A stretch of 64,000 bases of DNA, taken from positions 62,001 to 126,000 of the forward strand of contig NZ_PPXC01000009.1 in assembly GCF_002909445.1 (NCBI RefSeq). The letters are read 5' to 3'. Below are positions 44,675 to 52,957 of the stretch, one piece after another. The translations under genes and the position numbers were made by a program. Origin of the DNA: Arthrobacter glacialis (GTDB taxonomy: Bacteria; Actinomycetota; Actinomycetes; Actinomycetales; Micrococcaceae). Below the pieces are notes generated by a model. It was not told where the DNA came from. It saw nothing but the letters and a program-made list of their open reading frames with translations, and did not search any database. Numbering within the stretch: position 1 is the first letter of the stretch; every line of letters begins with the position of its first letter.

Positions 44675-45862
44675 ATGCCACTCGGCTTGATAGCCCTAGC
44701 CCTCGGAGGGTTCGGCATTGGACTCACCGAATTCGTCATCATGGGGTTGCTCCCCGAAGTAGCGGCGGACTTTTCCGTCAGTGAAGCCACCGCCGGCTGG
44801 CTCATCTCCGGGTATGCCCTGAGTGTTGTTATTGGGGCGCTGTTCCTCACAGCTGCTGTCACGCGACTTCCGCGTAAGCCCGTTCTGGCGGGCTTGATGG
44901 TCCTGTTTATTGTGGGCAACTTGATCTCGGCCATGGCACCGGATTACACCACCATGATGATCGGGCGCGTCATCGCGGCCCTGTGTCACGGTGCGTTCTT
45001 TGGCATTGGCGCGGTGGTGGCTGCAGACATGGTGGCCCCCAGCAAGAAGGCCGGGGCCATTGCCATCATGTTCACAGGCCTCACGGCCGCCAATGTGCTG
45101 GGCGTTCCCTTCGGCACTCTGCTGGGACAGCACGCCGGCTGGCGCTCAACATTTTGGGCCATCACGGCCATTGGCGTCATTGCACTGATTGGCATCCTGG
45201 TCCTGGTGCCCAACCTGAAGCACGAACGCGGTGCGGGTCTGCGCGGTGAACTGCGCGCCTTCAAGTCCCGCCAGGTCTGGCTGTCGATTTCTGTCACGGT
45301 GCTTGGCTACGGCGGCATGTTTGGTGCCTTCACCTATATAGCGTTCACGCTGACCGACGTCACGGGCTTCGCGGCAAGCACTGTCCCGTGGCTGCTCATC
45401 CTCTTCGGAGTCGGTTTGTTCATCGGCAACACACTCGGAGGCAAGGCCGCGGATAAGAATGTCGACAAGACGCTGCTGGTGGTCCTCTCCATCCTGGTGG
45501 TCATTCTGGCCGTCTTTGCCCTGACGGCCACCAGCCAGATCATGACCATCGCGTCCTTGTTCCTCATGGGCGGATTTGGCTTCGCCACGGTGCCCGGCCT
45601 GCAGATGCGCGTCATGAAATACGCTGCAGCGGCGCCAACTCTCGCCTCCGGTGCCAACATTGGCGCCTTCAACCTGGGCAATGCCCTCGGCGCCTGGCTG
45701 GGCGGGGTCACCATCACGGCCGGACTTGGCTACACCTCACCCATCTGGGCCGGGGCCGGACTAACAGCACTGGCCGTCATCGTCATGGCCTACGCCGCAG
45801 CGAACGGGCGGAAGCTTGTCACCGCAAGCCAGCCCGCCGCCGTCGAACTTTCCCACGTCTAA
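44675..45862 (+). CDS. MFS transporter, drug-efflux type
   Basis: 395 aa with 12 predicted helices, starting MPLGLIALALGGFGIGLTEF, a pattern typical of the AraJ/Cmx-type DHA1 exporters (FVIMGLLPEVAADFSVSEAT follows). Conserved RKPVLAGLMVLFIVGN and VLGVPFGTLLGQHAGWRSTF are visible. Divergent MarR and an aldo-keto reductase 25 bp downstream suggest a detoxification unit. Substrate unknown. Confidence 0.92.
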   Translation: MPLGLIALALGGFGIGLTEFVIMGLLPEVAADFSVSEATAGWLISGYALSVVIGALFLTAAVTRLPRKPVLAGLMVLFIVGNLISAMAPDYTTMMIGRVIAALCHGAFFGIGAVVAADMVAPSKKAGAIAIMFTGLTAANVLGVPFGTLLGQHAGWRSTFWAITAIGVIALIGILVLVPNLKHERGAGLRGELRAFKSRQVWLSISVTVLGYGGMFGAFTYIAFTLTDVTGFAASTVPWLLILFGVGLFIGNTLGGKAADKNVDKTLLVVLSILVVILAVFALTATSQIMTIASLFLMGGFGFATVPGLQMRVMKYAAAAPTLASGANIGAFNLGNALGAWLGGVTITAGLGYTSPIWAGAGLTALAVIVMAYAAANGRKLVTASQPAAVELSHV

Positions 45863-45887
45863 TTCTTTCAATCACAAGGAGAACACC

Positions 45888-46715
45888 ATGAATTCCATCC
45901 CCACCCTTTCCCTCAACAACGGCGTGGACATGCCCCAGATTGGCTATGGCGTCTTTCAGGTGCCCGACGCCGAAACCGAGCAGGCTGTCGCGGCGGCGCT
46001 GGCTGCCGGGTACCGAAGCATCGACACGGCCGCCATCTACGGCAATGAAGAAGGCGTGGGTCGCGCCCTGGCCGGATCCCGACTGCCCCGCGAGGAACTG
46101 TTCGTCACCTCCAAAGCCTGGATCGCGGACTTGGGACTTGAAGCAACGCTGGCTGCGTTTGATGTCAGCTTGGCCAAGTTGGGCCTGGACTACCTTGACC
46201 TCTACCTTATTCACTGGCCGGCGCCGGCGACTGAGCTGTACTTGGAGTCTTGGAAGGCTCTGGAGCAACTGCTGGCGGCCGGGAAGGTGCGCGCCATTGG
46301 TGTCTCCAACTTCCTGCCCGAGCACCTGGAGAAGATCATTGCCCTGGGCGGCACAGTGCCTGCGGTCAACCAGATTGAGTTGCACCCCGCCCTGCAGCAG
46401 CAGGACATTGCTGCGTTCAACACCGCCAACGGCATTGCCACCGAGGCCTGGAGCCCGTTGGCGCAGGGCGCCGTGCTGAGTGATCCGGCCGTAGTGGCCA
46501 TTGCTGTGGCCCACGGATGCACCCCGGCGCAGGTGATTTTGCGCTGGCACCTGCAGCAGGGCCGCGTCATCATCCCCAAGTCGGTGACCCCGGCCCGCAT
46601 CGCGGAAAACCTGGACATTCTGGGCTTTGAATTGTCGGCTGCGGAGATGGGCGCCCTCGATGCTCTGGAACGGGACGGCCGCACGGGTCCGCACCCGGCG
46701 GAGTTCAACGGCTAA
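45888..46715 (+). CDS. Aldo/keto reductase
   Basis: 275 aa from ATG at 45888 with AAGGAG 6 nt upstream. It has the AKR5-like opening LNNGVDMPQIGYGVFQVPDA, catalytic Asp/Tyr region (YRSIDTAAIYGNEEGVGRAL), LDLYLIHWP with the His, IGVSNFLPEHLEKI and the NADPH-binding IPKSVTPARIAENL. It reduces aldehydes or ketones with NADPH. Probably co-transcribed with the MFS gene. Confidence 0.93.
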   Translation: MNSIPTLSLNNGVDMPQIGYGVFQVPDAETEQAVAAALAAGYRSIDTAAIYGNEEGVGRALAGSRLPREELFVTSKAWIADLGLEATLAAFDVSLAKLGLDYLDLYLIHWPAPATELYLESWKALEQLLAAGKVRAIGVSNFLPEHLEKIIALGGTVPAVNQIELHPALQQQDIAAFNTANGIATEAWSPLAQGAVLSDPAVVAIAVAHGCTPAQVILRWHLQQGRVIIPKSVTPARIAENLDILGFELSAAEMGALDALERDGRTGPHPAEFNG

Positions 46716-46740
46716 CCACGGCCAACACGGCTAGGACACA

Positions 46741-46786
46741 GAAACGGTCATGCGCTGCTGATTTATCAGCAGCGCATGACCGTTTC
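46741..46786. terminator. Perfect 21-bp hairpin between convergent genes
   Basis: GAAACGGTCATGCGCTGCTG plus one A forms a perfect 21-bp stem with its complement around a TTTA loop. No T-run follows, so it may be a bidirectional terminator without a U-tract or an independent palindrome. Confidence 0.7.
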
Positions 46787-46801
46787 GACAGCGTGGGGTA
46801 T

Positions 46802-47107
46802 TTACTGCACCGGCACCATGGGCAGCCCCTCGGCCTCCCAGCCGCTCATTCCGCCCGTAAGAGTGTCTGCGTTGTAGCCAAGATCAGTGAGCGCCTGTGC
46901 CACCCGGCCGCTGCGGCCGCCGCCGTGGCAAACGGCGATGATGCGCCGTGACTTATCCAGCTCTCCAACACGAGCCAGAACCTCGCCCGAGGGAATGTGG
47001 ACGGCGTCCTCGATCATGCCCGTGGCGAGCTCGGCGGCCTCGCGTACGTCGATGATCTGGACATCCGGGTCTGCTGCCAAAATGTCGGTGGGGGTGATTT
47101 CCTGCAC
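46802..47107 (-). CDS. Rhodanese-like domain protein
   Basis: 101 aa, a single rhodanese domain. The active-site loop reads CHGGGRSGR with the catalytic Cys. Upstream elements DVQIIDVREAAELATGMIED and AVHIPSGEV are typical, and GGMSGWEAEGLP ends the fold. Acts as a sulfurtransferase in thiosulfate or persulfide chemistry; partner unknown. Confidence 0.92.
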   Translation of the reverse strand: MQEITPTDILAADPDVQIIDVREAAELATGMIEDAVHIPSGEVLARVGELDKSRRIIAVCHGGGRSGRVAQALTDLGYNADTLTGGMSGWEAEGLPMVPVQ

Positions 47108-47205
47108 GGGTGCTCCTGAAGGTGGGTTCGGCGGGCAGCCAGGGGCCGGCGTCGAACATGGAAACTGTTACTTCCAGACTAGGCGCAAGCCACTAAGCTT
47201 GGGGC

Positions 47206-48327
47206 GTGAACGCGCCTCTTGCACCCCGTGCCCGCAATGTTGAGATTGAAGAGCTGGAACGCTTTGATGCGTTGGTGGCCCACGGCACCAAATCCATGCA
47301 CGGGTGGCACTTTCAATCCGTGGATTTGAGGGAACGGTCGGCCGAACTGGTGCAACTGAGGGCCTCGGGGGCCATCTTTATGGGCTGCACTTTTGCCCAG
47401 GGCGTGGAGGAATTGCTGCGCAGCCGCGGCGCCTTGATCTTCCCCACGCTGCCGCACATCCCTTTCAACCCGTACCGTGGCCACCTGTACACCGGCGCCG
47501 AACTCTTCGAGGGGATCGGTACGGCGCCGTATGAAAGTGTGCCCGACGCCCGGATTTACCAGTGGAGCATGCAAGCAGGTCACGCGCCCGCCCTCCACGC
47601 CACCCTTGCCACGGCCATGCACGACCATGCCATTTCCGACGCCCTCGACGAGTTTCTGGAGCATCTTGACCGTCCCGTGGTGGGCGTCATGGGCGGCCAC
47701 GCGGCGGCGCGGGGAAGTGCGCAGTACGCGCAGGCTGCGCAGTTGGGGCGCGCACTGAGCCAGGCCGGCTTTCTGGTGGCAACCGGCGGCGGACCCGGTG
47801 CCATGGAGGCCGCGAATCTGGGCGCCTACCTTTCCCCGTACGACGGCGGGACCCTGGAAAGTGCCCTGTCCACCTTGGCTGCCGTCCCCGGCTTCCGGCC
47901 CTCGGTCAGCAACTGGGCCCGGGCGGCACACGCCGTGGTTCAGGCGTATCCGGACGGCGCCCAAACGTTGGGAATTCCCACCTGGTTTTATGGCCACGAA
48001 CCGCCCAATATGTTCGCCACCAAAATTGCCAAGTACTTCACCAACGCCCTCCGTGAAGCGGTTTTGCTCGACCGCTCAGGCGGTGGCATTGTGTTCTTGC
48101 CCGGGGCTGCCGGGACGGTTCAGGAGATCTTCCAGGACGCCTGCGAAAACTACTATGCGGCCGAAACCGCAGTGGCACCGATGATCCTTGTTGGTCGAAG
48201 CTACTGGGAAACCGAGCTGCCCGTCTTGCCACTGCTGACCGCACTGGCGAAGGGGAGGGCCATGGACACCATGGTCCATGTGGTGGATTCGGTGGAGGAA
48301 GCCTGCGCACTGCTCACCACCAACTAG
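47206..48327 (+). CDS. LOG-family (lysine-decarboxylase-like) nucleotide-binding protein
   Basis: 373 aa from a GTG start. The C-terminal half holds the LOG fold: VVGVMGGHAAARGSAQYAQA, ATGGGPGAMEAANLGAYLS and LPGAAGTVQEIFQDA, the last matching PGGxGTxxE with Ala in the third position. The first 150 residues are an extra N-terminal domain (GTKSMHGWHFQSVDLRERSA). LOG proteins release free cytokinins from ribotides, but long bacterial members with N-terminal extensions have uncertain functions. A 70-bp repeat begins at the base after the stop. Confidence 0.82.
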   Translation: MNAPLAPRARNVEIEELERFDALVAHGTKSMHGWHFQSVDLRERSAELVQLRASGAIFMGCTFAQGVEELLRSRGALIFPTLPHIPFNPYRGHLYTGAELFEGIGTAPYESVPDARIYQWSMQAGHAPALHATLATAMHDHAISDALDEFLEHLDRPVVGVMGGHAAARGSAQYAQAAQLGRALSQAGFLVATGGGPGAMEAANLGAYLSPYDGGTLESALSTLAAVPGFRPSVSNWARAAHAVVQAYPDGAQTLGIPTWFYGHEPPNMFATKIAKYFTNALREAVLLDRSGGGIVFLPGAAGTVQEIFQDACENYYAAETAVAPMILVGRSYWETELPVLPLLTALAKGRAMDTMVHVVDSVEEACALLTTN

Positions 48328-48397
48328 AAGTAGCCCGCAGAAAACGACGAAAATACGCGCTTTTGATGCGATTTTCGCCGTTTTCTGCGGGCCAGTT
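48328..48397. repeat. 70-bp palindromic repeat (family A), copy 3
   Basis: Arms AAGTAGCCCGCAGAAAACG and CGTTTTCTGCGGGCCAGTT, with minor mismatches. It begins immediately after the LOG-family stop and ends 10 bp before the stop of the convergent VIT1-type gene. Confidence 0.9.
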
Positions 48398-48407
48398 GTT
48401 GAGGCTG

Positions 48408-49499
48408 CTAGCCCACCACAGTGCCAAAGAGCAGGCCCAGGAGGTAGGTTGCTGCCGCTGCGCCCATGCCGATGGCGAGCTGTCGCAGGCCACGCCACAG
48501 TGGCGATGCCCCGGACAGCAGGCCAACCACTGCGCCCGTGCCCAGCAGTGCAATGCCCACCAAGACGCAGGCGAGCACCAGGGCGCCCATGCCCGTCATG
48601 CCAAACAGGAACGGCAGAATGGGGATGATGGCTCCGGAGGCGAAGAAGCAGAAACTGGAGCCGGCGGCGCCCCACGCCGTGCCCAGGGTTTCGTGGCTGT
48701 TTGTCGCTTCAAACTGCTCGGGCTGCAGCGACAAGCTGGGATCACAGTCGCAACTGAACTGGCCCATGCGCTCGGCAGCCCTGTGCTCGGCGACGTCGCG
48801 GGACATGCCGCGAGCCAGGTAGACCAGCACCAGTTCATTGTTTTCAAGGTCCAGCGAAGCCGCCGCAGAGAGAGTGATCTGGGTGGGTTGGGAGGCGTCC
48901 AGCAACTCGCGTTGGGAGCGGACTGAAACAAATTCACCGGCGCCCATGGACAGGGCCCCGGCCAGCAAACCGGCAATGCCACTGAACAACACCACCTGGC
49001 TGCCTACACCGGTTGCGGCCATGCCCATGACCAGGGAAAGGTTGCTGACAAGGCCGTCATTGGCACCAAAAACGGCTGCCCGGAACGAACCGGAAAGCCT
49101 GTTCCTGCCCCTCGCTGCCAAGCCACGAATGACCTCTTCATGGATGGATTCATCGGCCGCCATGGCATCGGTAGCGTCAGCATCGGAGGCGTAGGGGGAT
49201 CTGGACTCCGCCCGTTGGGCCAGAGCCAAGACAAACACTGAACCAAAACGCCGTGCCAAAAGGCCTAAGAGCTGGTTGCGCACGGACGGGCGCAGGGGCG
49301 GGTGGGCATGGTCGCCCAGCAAGTTCAACCAGTGCTGCTCGTGCCTGCCCTCGGCAGCTGCCAAGGCCGTCAGGATAGTCTTTTCTTCGCCCGTGCGACG
49401 CTTGGCCAGGTCACGGTAGACGGCGGCTTCAGCGCGCTCGTCGGCCAGATATTGCCGCCATCGCTTGATTTGTGCGGGGCTCGGATTGCTTGTTGACAC
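48408..49499 (-). CDS. Ferritin-like/VIT1 fusion (MbfA-like) iron or manganese transporter
   Basis: 363 aa. The N-terminal 140 residues form a ferritin-like four-helix bundle with di-iron ligand motifs: ERAEAAVYRDLA, AAEGRHEQHWLNLL and DESIHEEVIRGL (ExxH pairs). The C-terminus is a VIT1/CCC1 membrane domain (FRAAVFGANDGLVSNLSLVM, GEFVSVRSQREL) with five helices. This architecture is that of membrane-bound ferritin MbfA, which in other bacteria exports iron and protects against oxidative stress. The direction of transport here is inferred. A DtxR-type regulator is present 38 kb upstream. Confidence 0.88.
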   Translation of the reverse strand: MSTSNPSPAQIKRWRQYLADERAEAAVYRDLAKRRTGEEKTILTALAAAEGRHEQHWLNLLGDHAHPPLRPSVRNQLLGLLARRFGSVFVLALAQRAESRSPYASDADATDAMAADESIHEEVIRGLAARGRNRLSGSFRAAVFGANDGLVSNLSLVMGMAATGVGSQVVLFSGIAGLLAGALSMGAGEFVSVRSQRELLDASQPTQITLSAAASLDLENNELVLVYLARGMSRDVAEHRAAERMGQFSCDCDPSLSLQPEQFEATNSHETLGTAWGAAGSSFCFFASGAIIPILPFLFGMTGMGALVLACVLVGIALLGTGAVVGLLSGASPLWRGLRQLAIGMGAAAATYLLGLLFGTVVG

Positions 49500-49707
49500 T
49501 TGGGGATCTCCTCGACTCAGCCCCTACTGTAGCCCGGATTCCCGCGGTTTTTCGGCCGGTTCCCCTAGTGAAAAAGTTTAGGTGCACCGCAACGTGGCCG
49601 CTCCGCTCCGCAGCCAATATTGGCATTCCCTGCACCGGCGAACTCGCATAGGCTCTAGTTCCAACGGCCGCTCACACTGCGGCCACGTCCCGGAAGGCGC
49701 GCTGGCC

Positions 49708-49935
49708 ATGGAAGTACTGTTTCCGATGATGACCGGGGACCCGCAGGACTGCGGCGTCCTCATCGACTGGCGTGCGCCCAACGGCAGCACGGTGACCGCC
49801 TACCAGGTGATCGCCGAGGTGACCATCGAGAAGTTCGACGCCGAGATCAACGCCCCCGCAGCCGGCACCTTGAGGTGGCAAGTCCAGGAGGGTGACGAAG
49901 TGGCCCAAGGTGCCGTCATTGCCACCATCGAGTAG
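49708..49935 (+). CDS. Stand-alone biotinyl/lipoyl-attachment domain protein
   Basis: 75 aa. Sequence from the ATG at 49708: a beta-barrel with a lysine-bearing hairpin EVTIEKFDAEINAPAAGTLR, where Lys occupies the lipoylation/biotinylation position, then VQEGDEVAQGAVIATIE. This is the lipoyl fold of 2-oxoacid dehydrogenases or carboxylases with no other domain. The upstream 208 bp contain no gene. It may be a carrier for a partner enzyme not in the window, or an unmodified E2-like domain. Confidence 0.78.
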   Translation: MEVLFPMMTGDPQDCGVLIDWRAPNGSTVTAYQVIAEVTIEKFDAEINAPAAGTLRWQVQEGDEVAQGAVIATIE

Positions 49936-49956
49936 GCCGGTGCCAGTCAACTGTGA

Positions 49957-50005
49957 AAAGAGACGGCGTTCGCGCTTAAAGATGGCGGTAGAGCGCCGTC
50001 TTTTT
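49957..50005 (+). terminator. Terminator after the lipoyl-domain gene
   Basis: GACGGCG and CGCCGTC form the stem, extended by A-rich and T-rich flanks, over a 25-nt loop; a TTTTT run follows. Confidence 0.75.
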
Positions 50006-50045
50006 GCGCCAGTGCCGTCCGAATTCGGAACCGGCACCTAACGGT

Positions 50046-50333
50046 TCAGTAGTTTTCGAGCTTGAAGCCCAGCCGACGCCCAGCCCGGGAACCCGTCTGG
50101 GCCACCGTGACAACCAACGTTCCGAGCTCGGCAATCCAGTGCGCGGGCCGCACGGCAGCGGCGAGGGCATCCACCAGCAGGGCCGGGTCTGCGGAGAAGT
50201 ACGCGCGGTGCCCGGTGGGGGTGAAAAAGGTGACGGTGCCCAAATTCACGTCCACGGCGGGCAGCACCGGAATGCCGTTGGGATTCTTGGACGTCTTGGC
50301 GCGCTGTGCATGGGCGACGGAGATGAAAGTCAT
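50046..50333 (-). CDS. Small protein, unknown function
   Basis: 95 aa from ATG at 50333 (MTFISVAHAQRAKTSKNPNG). The open frame extends upstream to 50510 through non-conserved sequence that includes part of a palindrome, so the shorter start was chosen. It contains VDVNLGTVTFFTPTGHRAYF and RPAHWIAELGTLVVTVAQ. No membrane segment or signal peptide. No family recognised. Confidence 0.55.
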   Translation of the reverse strand: MTFISVAHAQRAKTSKNPNGIPVLPAVDVNLGTVTFFTPTGHRAYFSADPALLVDALAAAVRPAHWIAELGTLVVTVAQTGSRAGRRLGFKLENY

Positions 50334-50485
50334 GGCGGGGCCTTTGTGATTGCTCTTGCCCGCGGATCCAGTCACCGCCGGCCGCTTCCTCATCCGAGCC
50401 ACCCTGTGAACATGGGGTTGGCGTGCGACCAGTCGGAGCTTGGCATCGCATCTCTTGAAGCTGTCCCTTACGTTACTCCTTAAAC

Positions 50486-50537
50486 GTACGACGGCGGGAG
50501 GTGACGTCATAAATTACGTCACCTCCCGCCGTCGTAC
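50486..50537. repeat. 22-bp-arm perfect inverted repeat
   Basis: GTACGACGGCGGGAGGTGAC plus GT pairs perfectly with ACGTCACCTCCCGCCGTCGT plus AC over an 8-nt loop. It lies 10 bp from repeat copy 4, between the small unknown gene and the symporter stop. No similar sequence was seen elsewhere in the window. Confidence 0.9.
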
Positions 50538-50547
50538 ATTAAAGAAC

Positions 50548-50617
50548 AACTGACCCGCAGAAATCGCCGAAAATGGCGTAAAAAACGCGTATTTTCGTCG
50601 ATTTCTGCGGGTCAGTT
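50548..50617. repeat. 70-bp palindromic repeat (family A), copy 4
   Basis: Arms AACTGACCCGCAGAAATCG and CGATTTCTGCGGGTCAGTT. The inner AATCG/CGATT pair replaces AACG/CGTT of copy 2 on both sides, a compensated change. It ends 12 bp before the stop of the symporter gene. Confidence 0.92.
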
Positions 50618-50629
50618 GGAAAAGCGGGG

Positions 50630-52144
50630 CTACTTCTGAAGCTGCGCAGGCACGTCTTCCGGGTTGGAATCCGTGGCTGCTGCAGCGAGGCGGTCGCCCC
50701 AGACCTTGCGGATGTGGGCCGGGGTGGCCGGGGTCAGCAGGGAAACCACAAGGTAGACGATGAGCGAGGATGCCAAACCGAAGTAGATGGGTTCGTTGGC
50801 GTAGATGCCATCGGCGCTGTGGATGATGCCGGTGGCGTAGATGACCAAGGATGCGATGGTGACCAAGCAGCCAACGGCCATGGACCATGCTGCGCCCAGG
50901 CCCGTGCCGCGCTTCCAGATGAGGCCGCCAATGATTGCCACGAGCAGGCCGCCTACCAAGATGTCGTAGGCGATGGTCAGGGCGAACACCACGTCGTTGA
51001 CCACGATGGAGATCAGCACAACAAGCATGCCGATTACCAAGATGTACCAGCGGTTTGCCCTGATGTCGTGTTCGGGGTTGGCGGAATCGGAGTTGTCGAT
51101 GTCCTTGCCGAACCAGCTGGCCACGAAGGGCACAACGTCCTTGCGGGCTACTGTGGCGGCGGCAATGAGTGAGCCGGATGCCGTGGACATCATGGCTGCC
51201 ACGGCGGCGGCCAGTACGATGCCGCCAACGCCGATGGGCAGCAGTTCCGTGGCCACGAGGGCATAGACGTCGTCCTTGAGTTCCACATCTGCGGAAAGGG
51301 CCACGGAGGCTGCCATGCCGATCAGTGCACCGGCCACACCGTAGAGGATGCAGTAGATACCGGCGGTGGCGCCGCCCCATCGGGCGACTTCCGGGGTGCG
51401 GGCCGTAAAGACGCGCTGCCAAATATCCTGGCCGATCAGCAGACCCAGCGTGTAAACCACAAAGTAGGTGATGATAGTTTGGGTGCCGATGCCGTCCCAC
51501 TGGAAGAAGCTTGCATCCACGCGCTCACGGATGCCGTCAATGCCGCCAGCAGCGTTCCAGGCAAACGGCAGCATGAGCATGAAGACGCCCACGGTCTTGA
51601 TGACGAACTGGACCTGGTCTGCCAAGGTGATGGACCACATGCCGCCAATGGTCGAGTAGACCAAGACGATCGCGCCGCCGACGGCGATGGCCAGCCACCT
51701 GTCCCAACCGAACAGCACCACAAAGATGGTTGCGTAGGCGCCGGTGGAAGTTGCCGAAATCATGATGGTGTAGGCCAGCATGACGATGCCCGAAACCTTG
51801 GTAGTTTCCTGGCCGTAGCGCAGGCTCAGCATTTGCGAGACGGTGTAGATCTTCAGTTTCTGCAGCGTCGGCGCAAACAGCAGGCTCAGCAGGAGCACGC
51901 CAACACCAATGGCAACAACAAGCCACATGCCGGAGATGCCGAACTTGTAGCCAAGCCCCACACCACCCACCGTGGAGGCACCACCGAGGACGACGGCGGC
52001 CATGGTTCCGGTGTAGAGGAAGGGGCCCAGCCGGCGTCCGGCAACAAGGAAGTCGCTGTTATTCTTAGTGCGCGATTTTCCCCACCAGCCAAAGGCCAGC
52101 ATGGCCACCAAATAAATGACAACTATGGCGACGTTTAAGTCCAC
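50630..52144 (-). CDS. Sodium:solute symporter family protein
   Basis: 504 aa from a GTG at 52144 with GGAG 6 nt upstream; a longer frame to 52189 was rejected. 13 helices are predictable, opening VAIVVIYLVAMLAFGWWGKS. Family features: NNSDFLVAGRRLGPFLYTGT, GVGLGYKFGISGMWLVVAIG and LLIGQDIWQRVFTARTPEVA. The divergent XRE-cupin regulator and a motif shared with the ureohydrolase operon suggest it imports a guanidino compound or polyamine. Classical SSS substrates also include proline, pantothenate and acetate. Confidence 0.9.
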   Translation of the reverse strand: MDLNVAIVVIYLVAMLAFGWWGKSRTKNNSDFLVAGRRLGPFLYTGTMAAVVLGGASTVGGVGLGYKFGISGMWLVVAIGVGVLLLSLLFAPTLQKLKIYTVSQMLSLRYGQETTKVSGIVMLAYTIMISATSTGAYATIFVVLFGWDRWLAIAVGGAIVLVYSTIGGMWSITLADQVQFVIKTVGVFMLMLPFAWNAAGGIDGIRERVDASFFQWDGIGTQTIITYFVVYTLGLLIGQDIWQRVFTARTPEVARWGGATAGIYCILYGVAGALIGMAASVALSADVELKDDVYALVATELLPIGVGGIVLAAAVAAMMSTASGSLIAAATVARKDVVPFVASWFGKDIDNSDSANPEHDIRANRWYILVIGMLVVLISIVVNDVVFALTIAYDILVGGLLVAIIGGLIWKRGTGLGAAWSMAVGCLVTIASLVIYATGIIHSADGIYANEPIYFGLASSLIVYLVVSLLTPATPAHIRKVWGDRLAAAATDSNPEDVPAQLQK

Positions 52145-52204
52145 GAGATGCTCCAGTGTAGGAAGAAGTAGGGGAAAGCCCCGAGTCATTATTGCCCGTA
52201 AAGC

Positions 52205-52225
52205 AACATTTGTTGTCTATTAGGC
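52205..52225. promoter_or_regulatory. Shared candidate operator, site 1
   Basis: AACATTTG-N6-ATTAGGC in the intergenic region between the symporter and the XRE-cupin genes. The same two blocks with the same spacing occur at 59504-59524 upstream of the ureohydrolase operon. Likely bound by the XRE-cupin regulator, by inference. Confidence 0.6.
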
Positions 52226-52299
52226 TAAACTGTGATGGTAGTTACAGTCAATGTGCCGCTTGAAAATCTTGACGGCTGGACGTGTCGTGAGGAGCCGCC

Positions 52300-52887
52300 A
52301 TGAAAGCTTTGCCCCTGGAACCGAGCACCAACCCCGTGGCCATTGGGTCGCGCATCCGTGCCGCACGCCAAGACCAACGGCTGACCATTGAGCAGGTGGC
52401 TGACGCCACGGGGCTGACCAAGGGATTCCTGAGCCGGGTGGAGCGTGACCTCACCTCACCCAGCGTTGCCTCACTGGTCACCCTGTGCCAGGTCCTCTCG
52501 ATCTCCATCGGCGAACTTTTCGCGGTACCGGAAACCCACTTGAGCCGAAAAGGTGAAGGTCCGCGGATCTCCCTAGGTGGCGAAGGCATTGTTGAGCGCC
52601 TGCTAACCTCGCGCTCCGAGCGGCGCCTGCAAATTCTTGCCGCCACGATTGAGCCCTATGGACGCGGCGAAACCGAACTGTACGCGGTGGACTGTGACGT
52701 GGATGTTCTGCATATCATCAGCGGCGAACTGACCCTGCGCATGACCCAGGAATCCTATGACTTGACGGCGGGGGACACCCTGTCCTTCCCCGGGCGGGAG
52801 CCCCACAGCTGGAAGAACCGCTCGGCCCAGCCGGTGGAAGCCCTGTGGATTCTGGTTCCCGCGGCGTCCGGATCCGGCGGAAACTAG
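52300..52887 (+). CDS. XRE-family regulator with C-terminal cupin domain
   Basis: 195 aa. An XRE helix-turn-helix (IGSRIRAARQDQRLTIEQVA, GLTKGFLSRVERDLTSPSVA, SISIGELFAV) is joined to a small cupin domain with GRGETELYAVDCDVDVLHII and LTAGDTLSFPGREPHSWKN. PuuR-type members of this architecture control polyamine catabolism in E. coli. It is divergent from the sodium:solute symporter. The candidate operator also upstream of the ureohydrolase genes supports a polyamine or guanidino effector. Confidence 0.92.
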   Translation: MKALPLEPSTNPVAIGSRIRAARQDQRLTIEQVADATGLTKGFLSRVERDLTSPSVASLVTLCQVLSISIGELFAVPETHLSRKGEGPRISLGGEGIVERLLTSRSERRLQILAATIEPYGRGETELYAVDCDVDVLHIISGELTLRMTQESYDLTAGDTLSFPGREPHSWKNRSAQPVEALWILVPAASGSGGN

Positions 52888-52957
52888 CCCACGCGTCTTG
52901 AGAATTGGCTACTCGGCGGTAATGTTTATGTGAGTCAATTCACATAAGGGGACAGCC

